The notes beneath the pieces are model-generated. The model worked only from the letters and a program-made list of their open reading frames with translations. It did no database searches and had not been told where the DNA came from. The translations under genes and the position numbers were made by a program. 64,000 bases of DNA from Acetobacterium sp964510565. Its GTDB lineage: Bacteria; Bacillota; Clostridia; Eubacteriales; Eubacteriaceae. The first letter of the stretch is position 1. Each line of letters starts with the position of its first letter. Shown piece after piece: positions 24,731 through 32,873 of the stretch. The stretch covers positions 30,036 to 94,035 of the forward strand of contig CAZEBY010000002.1 in NCBI GenBank assembly GCA_964510565.1. Reading direction: 5' to 3'.

Positions 24731-24763
24731 ATAAAAAAACTCAAACTAACATCGCTTGAGTTT
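24731..24763 (-). terminator. Intrinsic terminator of the fetAB-like pair
   Basis: AAACTCAA and TTGAGTTT pair around an 11-base loop, followed on the minus strand by TTTTTTTATTGG. An outer GCCAATAA/TTATTGGC pairing extends the stem. Confidence 0.8.
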
Positions 24764-24881
24764 ATTATTGGCGCTAATTCATCTGATTTGTTTTATTCCG
24801 ATTATTTAAGGCCTTCATCACGGCGAGAAGCAGAAATAAATGCATTAATTATTTGACTAACGGGAATATTTTGTGCTCAGC

Positions 24882-25655
24882 CTAGAGGATCAACCGGTCA
24901 TAATCATCAAAAGCCTGCTTCCGGGTTAGTAGAATCGAGAAGTGTATCCCAAAGTAGCGGGAGATCAGAATCGCCCCCATGATCACAATCTGGTAGACAA
25001 TGGCGGTCATTGGCATTGAACCGCCAAGAATCTGTCCGGTCATCATCCCCGGCAGGGAGACCAGACCTATGGTTTCGGTGGAAGCGATAATCGGATTCAT
25101 GCAGGCAATGATCGCCTCCTTGTACCAGGGCAGGGTGGACTCCCACTGATTAGCCGACAACGCCAACCGATACTGATATTGCCGTTCATTTTGCCTTAAG
25201 CCGTTGTAGAAGGTATTGATCCCGATGATGTTACCGCTGAGACTGTTGCCCAGCAACATGCCCATCAGCGGGATATAGTATTGGGCATCAAAGATATTGT
25301 CCAGACCGATCACAAATTGATTGATGAACAGAATCATCGCCAGATTGGGAACGCCAAAACCAATCACAATCGGTATAAACTGCTTTTTGATGGTCAACCC
25401 ACAGGTTTTAACGGTCGATAATCCCGCCGCCCCGATCATAAATAAAACATAGGCCGAGTTCACCCAGAGGTTGTTGAATAAAAAGATATACTGCAGGAAA
25501 AAGCCGACCAGCACCAGCTGGATGGTCATCCGGAAAAGCGCATAAATAGTCCGTTTATTGAGTCCGATTCCCAGTTTATAATTGATACTGGCCATCGGCA
25601 GCACAAAGATCAACAGATAGAACGGAGTATAGAAAGGTATTTCCTGAACGCCCAT
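24882..25655 (-). CDS. fetB: FetB/YbbM (UPF0014) family membrane permease
   Basis: This 257-residue membrane protein with about seven spans belongs to the UPF0014 family, of which E. coli FetB is an iron exporter subunit. It carries FRMTIQLVLVGFFLQYIF, a PLMGMLLGNSLSGN stretch near 135, and SLPGMMTGQILGGSMP near 202-217, all typical. The ATG at 25655 shares one base with the stop of the ATPase gene, and GGAGG lies 10 bases upstream. The exported substrate may be iron or another metal; this is inferred from the family only. Confidence 0.85.
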   Translation of the reverse strand: MGVQEIPFYTPFYLLIFVLPMASINYKLGIGLNKRTIYALFRMTIQLVLVGFFLQYIFLFNNLWVNSAYVLFMIGAAGLSTVKTCGLTIKKQFIPIVIGFGVPNLAMILFINQFVIGLDNIFDAQYYIPLMGMLLGNSLSGNIIGINTFYNGLRQNERQYQYRLALSANQWESTLPWYKEAIIACMNPIIASTETIGLVSLPGMMTGQILGGSMPMTAIVYQIVIMGAILISRYFGIHFSILLTRKQAFDDYDRLIL

Positions 25656-26272
25656 TACCAGCTCACCTCCCTTAGTCCCCACTTTTGATAAATGTCGTCA
25701 TGGGAAACCACTAAAATGGTTTTATTATAGCTCAACAACAGCTCCACCATTTTGGTCTTCAGCTCATGATCTAGCCCGGTGGTGATTTCATCCAAAATCC
25801 AGATCTCGCGATCCAGCAGAATCCCCAGAATCAGGGCCAGCCGTTGCCGTTCGCCTCCTGAAAGGGCATCGACATCTCTTTCCAGGGTGTCTGGCGGCAG
25901 CGCCATGGTCGTAAGCCACTCCCTCAAAACCGCTTCCTGATAGTTGAGATGACGATTGACCTCAAATTTAAAAATCGCCGCAAAAACTTCGCGGACAATC
26001 CCTTTGGGGAGATCAGCATCTTGACTGACATACGTAATTTTGCTGCGAATCTGATTGACGGTTGCCCTGCTCAAGACAACCCCCGCCACCACAATTTCAC
26101 CGACATCGGGTATCACAAAGCCCAGCAGCATTTTAACCAGGCTTGTCTTTCCCCGGCCCGAAGGCGCACAAAAAAGAACCTTTTCACCCTGCTCAATGGC
26201 CAGATTAAAACCTGAAAAAATCAGCCGCCGATCATATTGCAACTGAATATTTCTAAATTCCAGATACGCCAT
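25655..26272 (-). CDS. fetA: ABC transporter ATP-binding protein, FetA-like
   Basis: The 205-residue ATPase has Walker A as APSGRGKTSL near residues 36-45, the signature LSGGERQRL near 138, Walker B as IWILDEITTGLD near 158, and the switch VVSHDD near 188. It is small, as FetA proteins are, and translationally coupled to the membrane partner. Its switch region and signature are intact, so it should be active. Confidence 0.87.
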   Translation of the reverse strand: MAYLEFRNIQLQYDRRLIFSGFNLAIEQGEKVLFCAPSGRGKTSLVKMLLGFVIPDVGEIVVAGVVLSRATVNQIRSKITYVSQDADLPKGIVREVFAAIFKFEVNRHLNYQEAVLREWLTTMALPPDTLERDVDALSGGERQRLALILGILLDREIWILDEITTGLDHELKTKMVELLLSYNKTILVVSHDDIYQKWGLREVSW

Positions 26273-26364
26273 TTTATCTCCTTCTAACCTTATTGGGTTT
26301 AGTTTAACGGCCTAGTCTGAATCGTTGCCGATTCACTTAATTGTTCGGTCTGCCCTGGCCCCTT

Positions 26365-27195
26365 TTAATTACCGGTGACAAAGAAATACAGCAAGACGAT
26401 CACACCCAAGACAATCCGGTACCAACCGAAGATTTTAAAGTCATGTTTTTTGATATAGGTCATTAAAAACTTGATCGCCAATACCGATGTAATAAACGCC
26501 GCGATCATCCCGACCAATAGAATCACCACTTCCCAGAGGGAAAAGGCAAAACCGAATTTAATCAGTTTGAGCAGACTGATGCCAAACATCACCGGGACCG
26601 CCATAAAAAAGGTGAATTCGGCAGCCACCGTTCGGGATGTCCCCAATATCATTCCCCCCAGAATTGTTACCCCGGATCGGGATGTCCCCGGAACAATTGA
26701 CAAGGCCTGAAAGGCCCCGATCTGCAGGGCCCGCTTATAACTGAGCTCCGATAACTTGACCACTTCCGGTTGGTGGCTTTTATTACGATTTTCAATCACA
26801 ATAAAAAGAATCCCATAGAGAATCAGCATCGCTGCGACGGTGATCGAATTCATAAAGTAAGTATCAAATAAACTATCCAGCAGCAAATAGGCCATAATCC
26901 CTGGAATGCAGGCGACTGCAATTTTCGACCACAAAATCACGGTGTTTTTGCGGATCATTATTTTTTTATCTTTAAAGGAAAACGGCACCAATTTATGCCA
27001 ATAAATATAAACAACCGCTAAAATTGCGCCTAATTGAATCACATACAAAAACATTTCGATAAATGGCTCCGACATATTTAATTTAATGATGTCATCCACC
27101 AAGATCATGTGTCCGGTACTGCTGATTGGCAGCCACTCGGTTACACCCTCAACAATCCCCAGAACGATTGCTTTTAAAATTTCCAAAAATCCCAT
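26365..27195 (-). CDS. uppP: Undecaprenyl-diphosphatase
   Basis: This 276-residue membrane enzyme dephosphorylates undecaprenyl diphosphate so the lipid can carry new cell-wall units. The two family signatures are clear: GIVEGVTEWLPISSTGHM at residues 13-30 and SIVPGTSRSGVTI near 168-180. About eight hydrophobic segments are present. GAGAGGG precedes the ATG. It stands as a single gene. Confidence 0.93.
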   Translation of the reverse strand: MGFLEILKAIVLGIVEGVTEWLPISSTGHMILVDDIIKLNMSEPFIEMFLYVIQLGAILAVVYIYWHKLVPFSFKDKKIMIRKNTVILWSKIAVACIPGIMAYLLLDSLFDTYFMNSITVAAMLILYGILFIVIENRNKSHQPEVVKLSELSYKRALQIGAFQALSIVPGTSRSGVTILGGMILGTSRTVAAEFTFFMAVPVMFGISLLKLIKFGFAFSLWEVVILLVGMIAAFITSVLAIKFLMTYIKKHDFKIFGWYRIVLGVIVLLYFFVTGN

Positions 27196-27386
27196 TTTTC
27201 CCTCTCTTTTGCCTTAAAAGTAATGTCTTCCGTGATCCTTTGATGCCGATCGGTCCTGATGCTCCGTCCAGATCACGCTCAGTCTTAATCTTACTTTTAA
27301 TCCGGATAAATTACAACTTTTTTTCGCACAATTAAGACTTTTATTCTGAATTCACCGCGAAGTTTCACACACCCTCGATTCTGTTT

Positions 27387-28178
27387 TTACAGTTTTTCGA
27401 TGGCCTTTAAAATACCGTAAAGGATTGCCTGAGGTCGCGGCGGACAGCCTGGTATATAGACATCAACCGGGACAATGCCGTCGATCCCGTTGCTGGTGGC
27501 GTATGAATCTCTGAAGATACCGCCGCTACACGCACACGCACCAACCGCCACAACCAGTTTCGGATCCGGGGTCGCATTATAGGTCTTAATCAATGCCAGT
27601 TGCATATTCCGGGTGGCTGTTCCCGTCACCAACAGCATATCGGCATGCCGAGGTGAGGCGACAAAATGAATCCCCAGTCTTTCCACATCGTTAAAGGGGT
27701 TGTTGAGGGCGTTGATTTCATAATCGCAGCCATTGCAGGATCCTGCATCCACCTCGCGGATATTCAGACTTCTGCCAAATGTCTTGCCGATCCGCTTGTC
27801 AAGTTCGGCACAGATTGCTTCATAAGGCATGGCAATGGCCTGATCTACGGCGATGACCAGGGGGCTGCTTCGAAGCGCCGACCGTTCTTGTTCCGCCAAC
27901 TCAAACTGATTGGTCATCACAATTGCCCCGGATGGGCAGATTTCTTCACAGAGGGTACAAAACACACAGCTATCGAGGTTTATTCCCAGGGCTCCGATAT
28001 TGGCATCACGGACAATCGCCTGGGACGGGCAGCGCTTAAGACATTCGCCGCAGCCGCTGCATTTTTCGCTATCAATGACCGTTTTACCGGTTTTCGGCAG
28101 CACCGGCAGTGCATTCCGGGGATAATTCTGGGTCAGATTCGGATACTTGATTATCTTTTTAATGGTCTTAAACATCAT
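27387..28178 (-). CDS. Fused ferredoxin (HycF/NuoI-like) and small subunit (HycG/NuoB-like) of Ehr-like complex
   Basis: The 263-residue protein joins two parts that are separate in hydrogenase-4. Residues 35-85 have two [4Fe-4S] motifs, CSGCGECLKRCP and CVFCTLCEEICP. Residues 140-260 are NuoB-like, with CNGCDYE, then VVAVGACACSGG and PGCPPRP, which together supply four ligands of the proximal cluster. It is cytoplasmic, facing the large subunit, and is the last gene of the operon. Electrons would pass from a donor through three clusters to the membrane arm. Retention of all clusters argues the complex is active in electron transfer. Confidence 0.85.
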   Translation of the reverse strand: MMFKTIKKIIKYPNLTQNYPRNALPVLPKTGKTVIDSEKCSGCGECLKRCPSQAIVRDANIGALGINLDSCVFCTLCEEICPSGAIVMTNQFELAEQERSALRSSPLVIAVDQAIAMPYEAICAELDKRIGKTFGRSLNIREVDAGSCNGCDYEINALNNPFNDVERLGIHFVASPRHADMLLVTGTATRNMQLALIKTYNATPDPKLVVAVGACACSGGIFRDSYATSNGIDGIVPVDVYIPGCPPRPQAILYGILKAIEKL

Positions 28179-28184
28179 CGCTCC

Positions 28185-29768
28185 TTATAAATCATTGCCT
28201 GCGTAGGACAAATTAAAACTCTTGTTAATCAGCGGAAAATCCGGGACCAGATTGCCCTTGACCGCATGACAAAGTACCGGCCAATTGCAAAATGACGGGG
28301 TTCTGATCTTATAGCGGAAAATGGAATTGTTTTCGCCGGTCATTACCCAGTGGATATTTTCACCCCGGGGGGCCTCGGTCATCCCAAAGGCAAACTGATA
28401 AGGTACCACCGTTGTGATTGCTTCTCTGATCGGGCCGGCGGGCATACTGTCAATGGCGGCCAACATCAAGTCGATGGCCTGATAGCATTCTTCAATTTTT
28501 ACATTCATTCGGCAGTTGACGTCGCCATTATGATGCTCCGGGGTCATAAATGGCAGCTGGTTGTAAGCACTGTAGGGAAAACTTTTTCGGACATCCCAGG
28601 CGACTCCAGCCGCCCGGGCCGGTGGTCCGACCGCATTTAAATCGATCGCAATTTGAGCATCAACGATTCCAGTATTTTCGACCCGATCGATAAACAGACT
28701 GTTGGCTTTAATAATCGCCACGGTTTCTTCAAGCTCTTTGCGAATCCGCTGAAGCTGGCTGATAACGGACGCCTCTTTTCCCGCGACGAAGTCTTCTCTG
28801 ACCCCGCCCAGCCGGTTGACCCCTCTTAAAAAGCGCATCCCACAAAGTTCATCGGCAATGGCATAGGCCCAGCCCCGCATCATTCGAAACTGAAAAGCAG
28901 CAAACCCATAGGCCACGTCGACACAGATTCCCCCCAGATCGCCAAGGTGGCTGGTCAATCGTTCCAGCTCCGCAAAGACCACCCGGGTATACTCCGCCCG
29001 TTTTGGGATTTTGAGGCCGGCAATCTTTTCAATCGCCTGACAATAAGCATAAGAATTGGTAAAACTCTCATCGCCAGAAATCCGCTCGGCCACAAAGAGG
29101 CCTTTTTCAAGACTCTGTCCTTCAGACATTTTTTCGATGCCTTTATGGACAAAATATAATTGCGCTTCCAGATTGATAATCGGTTCACCGGCTACGCTAA
29201 AACGAAAGTGTCCCGGCTCAATAATCCCGGCGTGAACCGGACCGACCGGAATTTCATAAACCCCGGAACTGATCACTTTTGTAAAATTGACTTTTTCATC
29301 TGCAAATTCTGGTTGTTTTTTTAAATCGTAAGTTTTGCACAGCGGAAAAGTATCCCGGGGCCAGTTGCTGTGAAAAACCAGCCGCTTCGGATTCGGATGT
29401 CCGACCGGATTCAAGCCAAACAAATCCTTGATTTCTCTTTCGTATCGCGCCGCCGCATGAACTTTGCGGGCAATCGATTTGAAACGCATCTGCTCGGGTT
29501 CAATGTCAGTTTTCAAGGTCAGTAAGACCCCCGAAAAACGGTCGGCAAAGACATAATAGATGGCATACTTGCCCATCAAAGCGGTTTCATCATTGGCGAA
29601 TAAACAGACCAATGGGTAGCCCATTTCCGAATTGAGATAACCGCTAAGCTCACGAATTTTATCGGCCTTAATTTCAATGGTCAGTTCGCATTCATCCGCT
29701 TTAACGGTTTTTATGATCTCCTCGCTAAACGCTTTAACGAGTTTTTTATTTATTTCAATCCCTGTCAA
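28185..29768 (-). CDS. [NiFe]-hydrogenase-like large subunit (NuoCD/HyfG fusion) lacking Ni ligands
   Basis: The 527-residue protein has a NuoC-like N-terminal domain (about 1-165) and a NuoD/HycE-like domain. In hydrogenases the first nickel motif reads RVCGxC; here the equivalent is ERISGDE. The second, normally SFDPCxxC, reads SFNLSYAG. All four cysteines are missing, so no NiFe centre can form and hydrogen chemistry is not expected. This matches energy-converting hydrogenase-related (Ehr) complexes. The TTG at 29768 is chosen because GGAGG lies 8 bases before it; an upstream in-frame TTG at 29783 falls inside the previous gene. Confidence 0.87.
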   Translation of the reverse strand: MTGIEINKKLVKAFSEEIIKTVKADECELTIEIKADKIRELSGYLNSEMGYPLVCLFANDETALMGKYAIYYVFADRFSGVLLTLKTDIEPEQMRFKSIARKVHAAARYEREIKDLFGLNPVGHPNPKRLVFHSNWPRDTFPLCKTYDLKKQPEFADEKVNFTKVISSGVYEIPVGPVHAGIIEPGHFRFSVAGEPIINLEAQLYFVHKGIEKMSEGQSLEKGLFVAERISGDESFTNSYAYCQAIEKIAGLKIPKRAEYTRVVFAELERLTSHLGDLGGICVDVAYGFAAFQFRMMRGWAYAIADELCGMRFLRGVNRLGGVREDFVAGKEASVISQLQRIRKELEETVAIIKANSLFIDRVENTGIVDAQIAIDLNAVGPPARAAGVAWDVRKSFPYSAYNQLPFMTPEHHNGDVNCRMNVKIEECYQAIDLMLAAIDSMPAGPIREAITTVVPYQFAFGMTEAPRGENIHWVMTGENNSIFRYKIRTPSFCNWPVLCHAVKGNLVPDFPLINKSFNLSYAGNDL

Positions 29769-29772
29769 TGGT

Positions 29773-31245
29773 CTATCCTCCAATTACAATTTCCACTGCC
29801 TGATCGATCAAGACACTTATAGCTTCGGGAATATACAGTCCCATCACCGTGATGATGCCCAGCAGGCCCGCAATGACGACTACCCCGGGAAAATTTATTT
29901 CGCCTAACGCTGTTTCTTTTGGGATGTCCTGACCATAAAAAATCTTGAACAGGGTCACGACCAAACCGGTAAAAATCAGCGCAAGCAGCAGAATCAAGAG
30001 TCCGCCGATTAAATAATGCCGCTCCTGAAAGATGGCCGAAATCACCACCATTTCGCTGGCAAAAACGCTAAACGGTGGGGTTCCACCGATTGCAAACAAA
30101 CCCAGCAAAAAAACGGTGGCGGTGACCGGCAGCATTTTAAACAGTCCGCTGACTTTAGAAATTTCCCGAGTATGATATTTTTGCAGAATATTTCCGGTCG
30201 CCAAAAACAGCATCGACTTGGTAAACGAATGATTGACCATATGCAGCAGTCCGCCAAATACTGCCATCGGAGTAAACAAGCCGATCGCAATGGCAATAAT
30301 GCCCATGTGTTCAATACTGGAGTATGCCAGCAGCCTTTTATAATCTTTCTGAGAAAAAATGAACACCGCTGCCGTCACCACTGATAGGATTCCCACCGCA
30401 ATCAGAATTCTGCCGGCAAACTCACCGTTTCCAAAACTGCGGTTGACAATTGCGATAATCCGGATGATCCCATACATCGCCCCATTGAGCAGCACCCCCG
30501 ACATCAAGGTGCTGATCGGCGATGGTGCCTGGCTATGGGCATCCGGTAGCCAAGTATGCATCGGTGCCAGCCCCGCTTTGGTGCCAAAACCTACCAGAAT
30601 AAAGATAAATGCCAGCCGCAACGTTGGCCCTTCTAATTCGGTCGCATGAGCAATCATTGCCGGCCAATCCAAAAACTGCGTACTCGCGAGAACATCCAAT
30701 GATGAAAACTGCAGAAAAATAATCCCCAATAGCGCAATCGCTATCCCGACCGAACAGATGATAATATATTTCCAGGCGGCTTCAAGGGCCTCCTTCCCAT
30801 TGTAAAAACCAACCAGAAAGGCTGACGCCAGGGTAGTCGCCTCAATCGCGATCCACATGATACCAATGTTTCGCACCGTCAATGCCAAAAGCATGGTGAA
30901 GATGAACGCATACATTAACGCGTAATAAAGACGCATTCTGACTGGGGTGAGTTTGCCCTGCTTAATTTCGTTTTCCAGATAGCCGATCGAAAAAATACTG
31001 GTCATCAGGCTAATGACCACGACAATATCAATCACGATGATACTCAGCCCATCAACCCGAAAAAATCCGTCCCCGGCCAGATATTCAACGAAACCGTCGT
31101 TTAAAACGGTCCCTGTTAAAACCCCGGCGGCAATCACCAGGACCACCCCTGCCGCAACACTGATAGCATGCTGGAGTTGGTTTTTTTTGGCAACAAAAAA
31201 CAGCAGAACTGCCAGAATTGGTACTGCCAATAACACATATCCCAT
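29773..31245 (-). CDS. NuoM/N-like proton-translocating subunit (HyfF-like)
   Basis: This 490-residue membrane protein has about fourteen spans and the antiporter-like core of complex I. Seen are IMWIAIEATTLASAFLVGFY near 128, GTKAGLAPMHTWLPDAHSQA near 222-241, PSPISTLMSGVLLN, and MVNHSFTKSMLFLATG near 330-345. The conserved Glu and Lys residues used for proton or sodium pumping are present. GAGAGG precedes the ATG. It belongs to the tetR-led operon. Confidence 0.87.
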   Translation of the reverse strand: MGYVLLAVPILAVLLFFVAKKNQLQHAISVAAGVVLVIAAGVLTGTVLNDGFVEYLAGDGFFRVDGLSIIVIDIVVVISLMTSIFSIGYLENEIKQGKLTPVRMRLYYALMYAFIFTMLLALTVRNIGIMWIAIEATTLASAFLVGFYNGKEALEAAWKYIIICSVGIAIALLGIIFLQFSSLDVLASTQFLDWPAMIAHATELEGPTLRLAFIFILVGFGTKAGLAPMHTWLPDAHSQAPSPISTLMSGVLLNGAMYGIIRIIAIVNRSFGNGEFAGRILIAVGILSVVTAAVFIFSQKDYKRLLAYSSIEHMGIIAIAIGLFTPMAVFGGLLHMVNHSFTKSMLFLATGNILQKYHTREISKVSGLFKMLPVTATVFLLGLFAIGGTPPFSVFASEMVVISAIFQERHYLIGGLLILLLALIFTGLVVTLFKIFYGQDIPKETALGEINFPGVVVIAGLLGIITVMGLYIPEAISVLIDQAVEIVIGG

Positions 31246-31249
31246 TATT

Positions 31250-31906
31250 CTATCCTCTCAAATCTTTTATTTTGTCCACGTTAATCGAGCCAAATTTTTC
31301 ATCAATTTTAAAGACCATCATCCCCATAATCACCACCGCCACCAGAATATCGATCAAAATTCCAATATCCACGATAAACGGCATCCCCCGAGTGGCAAAC
31401 AAGGCCGTCACAAAAATACCATTTTCAATCACCAGAAATCCCACAATTTGGCCGATGGCTTTTTTGCGGCTGATCATAAAAAACAGACCGATCAGAATCA
31501 CCGAAACCGCATTGACAATCTGATTATTGATTGTTCCGGTATTGATTCCCGGCGTTTTTGCAAACGAAAAATAACAGAAAACAACGATTAAGCTGCTGAT
31601 CATAATCAGCAGTGGGATGTTTAAAAAAAAGTCTTTTTCAACCTGGTAGGCAACCCCAGCATAGGTTTTTCTAAGCAGATAAGGAATAAATACCACCTTA
31701 ATCGCGACGACAATTGCACCGATGATCAACACATCGACCTGTCCTTCCTCCAATAAGCTGTTCACTCCGATGATGCCGATCAGCAAAGCAACCAATACCG
31801 ATTGAAACTGAAAGGTTTTGATATAAGAACCAATTCTTTTGTTTCCCATCAGAATAAAGGTCGACACCAATAATAATACCGAGAGTGCATCAAGATAATT
31901 TGTCAT
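31250..31906 (-). CDS. HyfE-like (NuoK/MnhC-related) membrane subunit
   Basis: The 218-residue protein has about six or seven membrane spans and ends with a short soluble tail. A KKAIGQIVGFLVIENGIFV segment, with its buried Glu, is typical of the NuoK/MnhC-like part. The length matches E. coli HyfE (about 216). The ATG at 31906 follows GGAGG; an in-frame upstream opening to 31930 is inside the preceding gene. It starts 2 bases after the HyfC-like gene. Confidence 0.8.
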   Translation of the reverse strand: MTNYLDALSVLLLVSTFILMGNKRIGSYIKTFQFQSVLVALLIGIIGVNSLLEEGQVDVLIIGAIVVAIKVVFIPYLLRKTYAGVAYQVEKDFFLNIPLLIMISSLIVVFCYFSFAKTPGINTGTINNQIVNAVSVILIGLFFMISRKKAIGQIVGFLVIENGIFVTALFATRGMPFIVDIGILIDILVAVVIMGMMVFKIDEKFGSINVDKIKDLRG

Positions 31907-31908
31907 TG

Positions 31909-32859
31909 TCAACCTCCAAATACAAAGCACTGCAAAAATCCAATAAAGACCAGGATAAAAGATATAGCCGCCAGATTGGGGATACTGAACAGTCGGAGTT
32001 TAACCGTGCTGACTTCCACGATCGCAATCAGCACGGCCGCCATAACAACCTTGGCCAAATAGAGCAACAGCGAAAGCCCGACCGCAGCCCCCCCGCCAAG
32101 CCCCAAAATCTGATCATGCGGCAAAAACAAATTGATCAGTAGCGTGATAAAAACCAGCTGCTTGATCGCCGCCGCCAGTTCCATGAGTGCCAGACTGCGC
32201 CCGGAATACTCCAGCAGCATGGCCTCGTGAACCATCGTCAACTCAAGATGGGTAGCCGGATCATCCACCGGTATTCTGGCGGTTTCGGCCAGAATGACAA
32301 TCACCAGGGCAAAAAACAACATCAGATAAACCGGATGAATCAAGGGATGATCAACCGTCTGCATAAAGCGCATCATCTCAAACACCGATGTCGAATTAGC
32401 CATCAAAGCGACCGTAATCAACGCAACCAAAATCGTCGGTTCAATCAACGCCGAAATCATTGCCTCGCGGCTGGCCCCCATCCCGCCGAAGGTGCTGCCG
32501 GTATCCAGCGCCGCCAGCATCATGAAAAATCGCCCCAGAGCCAGAATATAGACCAGCAGAATCATATCCCCGGTGCTCCACAACGGTTTAATCAGCGTCG
32601 TAACCGGAACAATCAGCGCTGCCACCAATGCCGTGGCGATGACAATGTAGGGGGTCACCTGAAAAATCCAGGAAGCGACATCCGAGACCACACTGGTTTT
32701 TTTGAATAATTTAAACAGGTCATAGTACATCTGCAGTAACGGAGCACCCGTTCTTTTTTGGGTTAGCGCCTTGATCTTTTTGATGATGCCATTGACTAGC
32801 GGTGCTGCCAAAATTACAAAAACGGTTTGTACGATGAAAAATAATATCATGTCATTCAT
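31909..32859 (-). CDS. NuoH-like membrane subunit (HyfC/HycD-like)
   Basis: The 316-residue, eight-span protein connects the soluble arm with the pump modules. Seen are KRTGAPLLQMYYDLFKLFKK near 35-54, RIPVDDPATHLELTMVHEAM near 195-214 and the acidic loop typical of NuoH. The length matches HycD/HyfC. It starts 14 bases after the HyfB-like gene. Confidence 0.87.
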   Translation of the reverse strand: MNDMILFFIVQTVFVILAAPLVNGIIKKIKALTQKRTGAPLLQMYYDLFKLFKKTSVVSDVASWIFQVTPYIVIATALVAALIVPVTTLIKPLWSTGDMILLVYILALGRFFMMLAALDTGSTFGGMGASREAMISALIEPTILVALITVALMANSTSVFEMMRFMQTVDHPLIHPVYLMLFFALVIVILAETARIPVDDPATHLELTMVHEAMLLEYSGRSLALMELAAAIKQLVFITLLINLFLPHDQILGLGGGAAVGLSLLLYLAKVVMAAVLIAIVEVSTVKLRLFSIPNLAAISFILVFIGFLQCFVFGG

Positions 32860-32873
32860 AACAAAATCCCTTC

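Noticed and set aside
27232..27290. Long-range inverted repeats (GTGATC/GATCAC and AGTCTTAAT/ATTAAGACT) between the Ehr operon and uppP
   Set aside because: The arms are short and far apart with no T run in a useful place; likely chance.
28185..29768. Active [NiFe] hydrogenase large subunit
   Set aside because: Both CxxC motifs needed to bind nickel are replaced, so the hydrogenase call is not supported.
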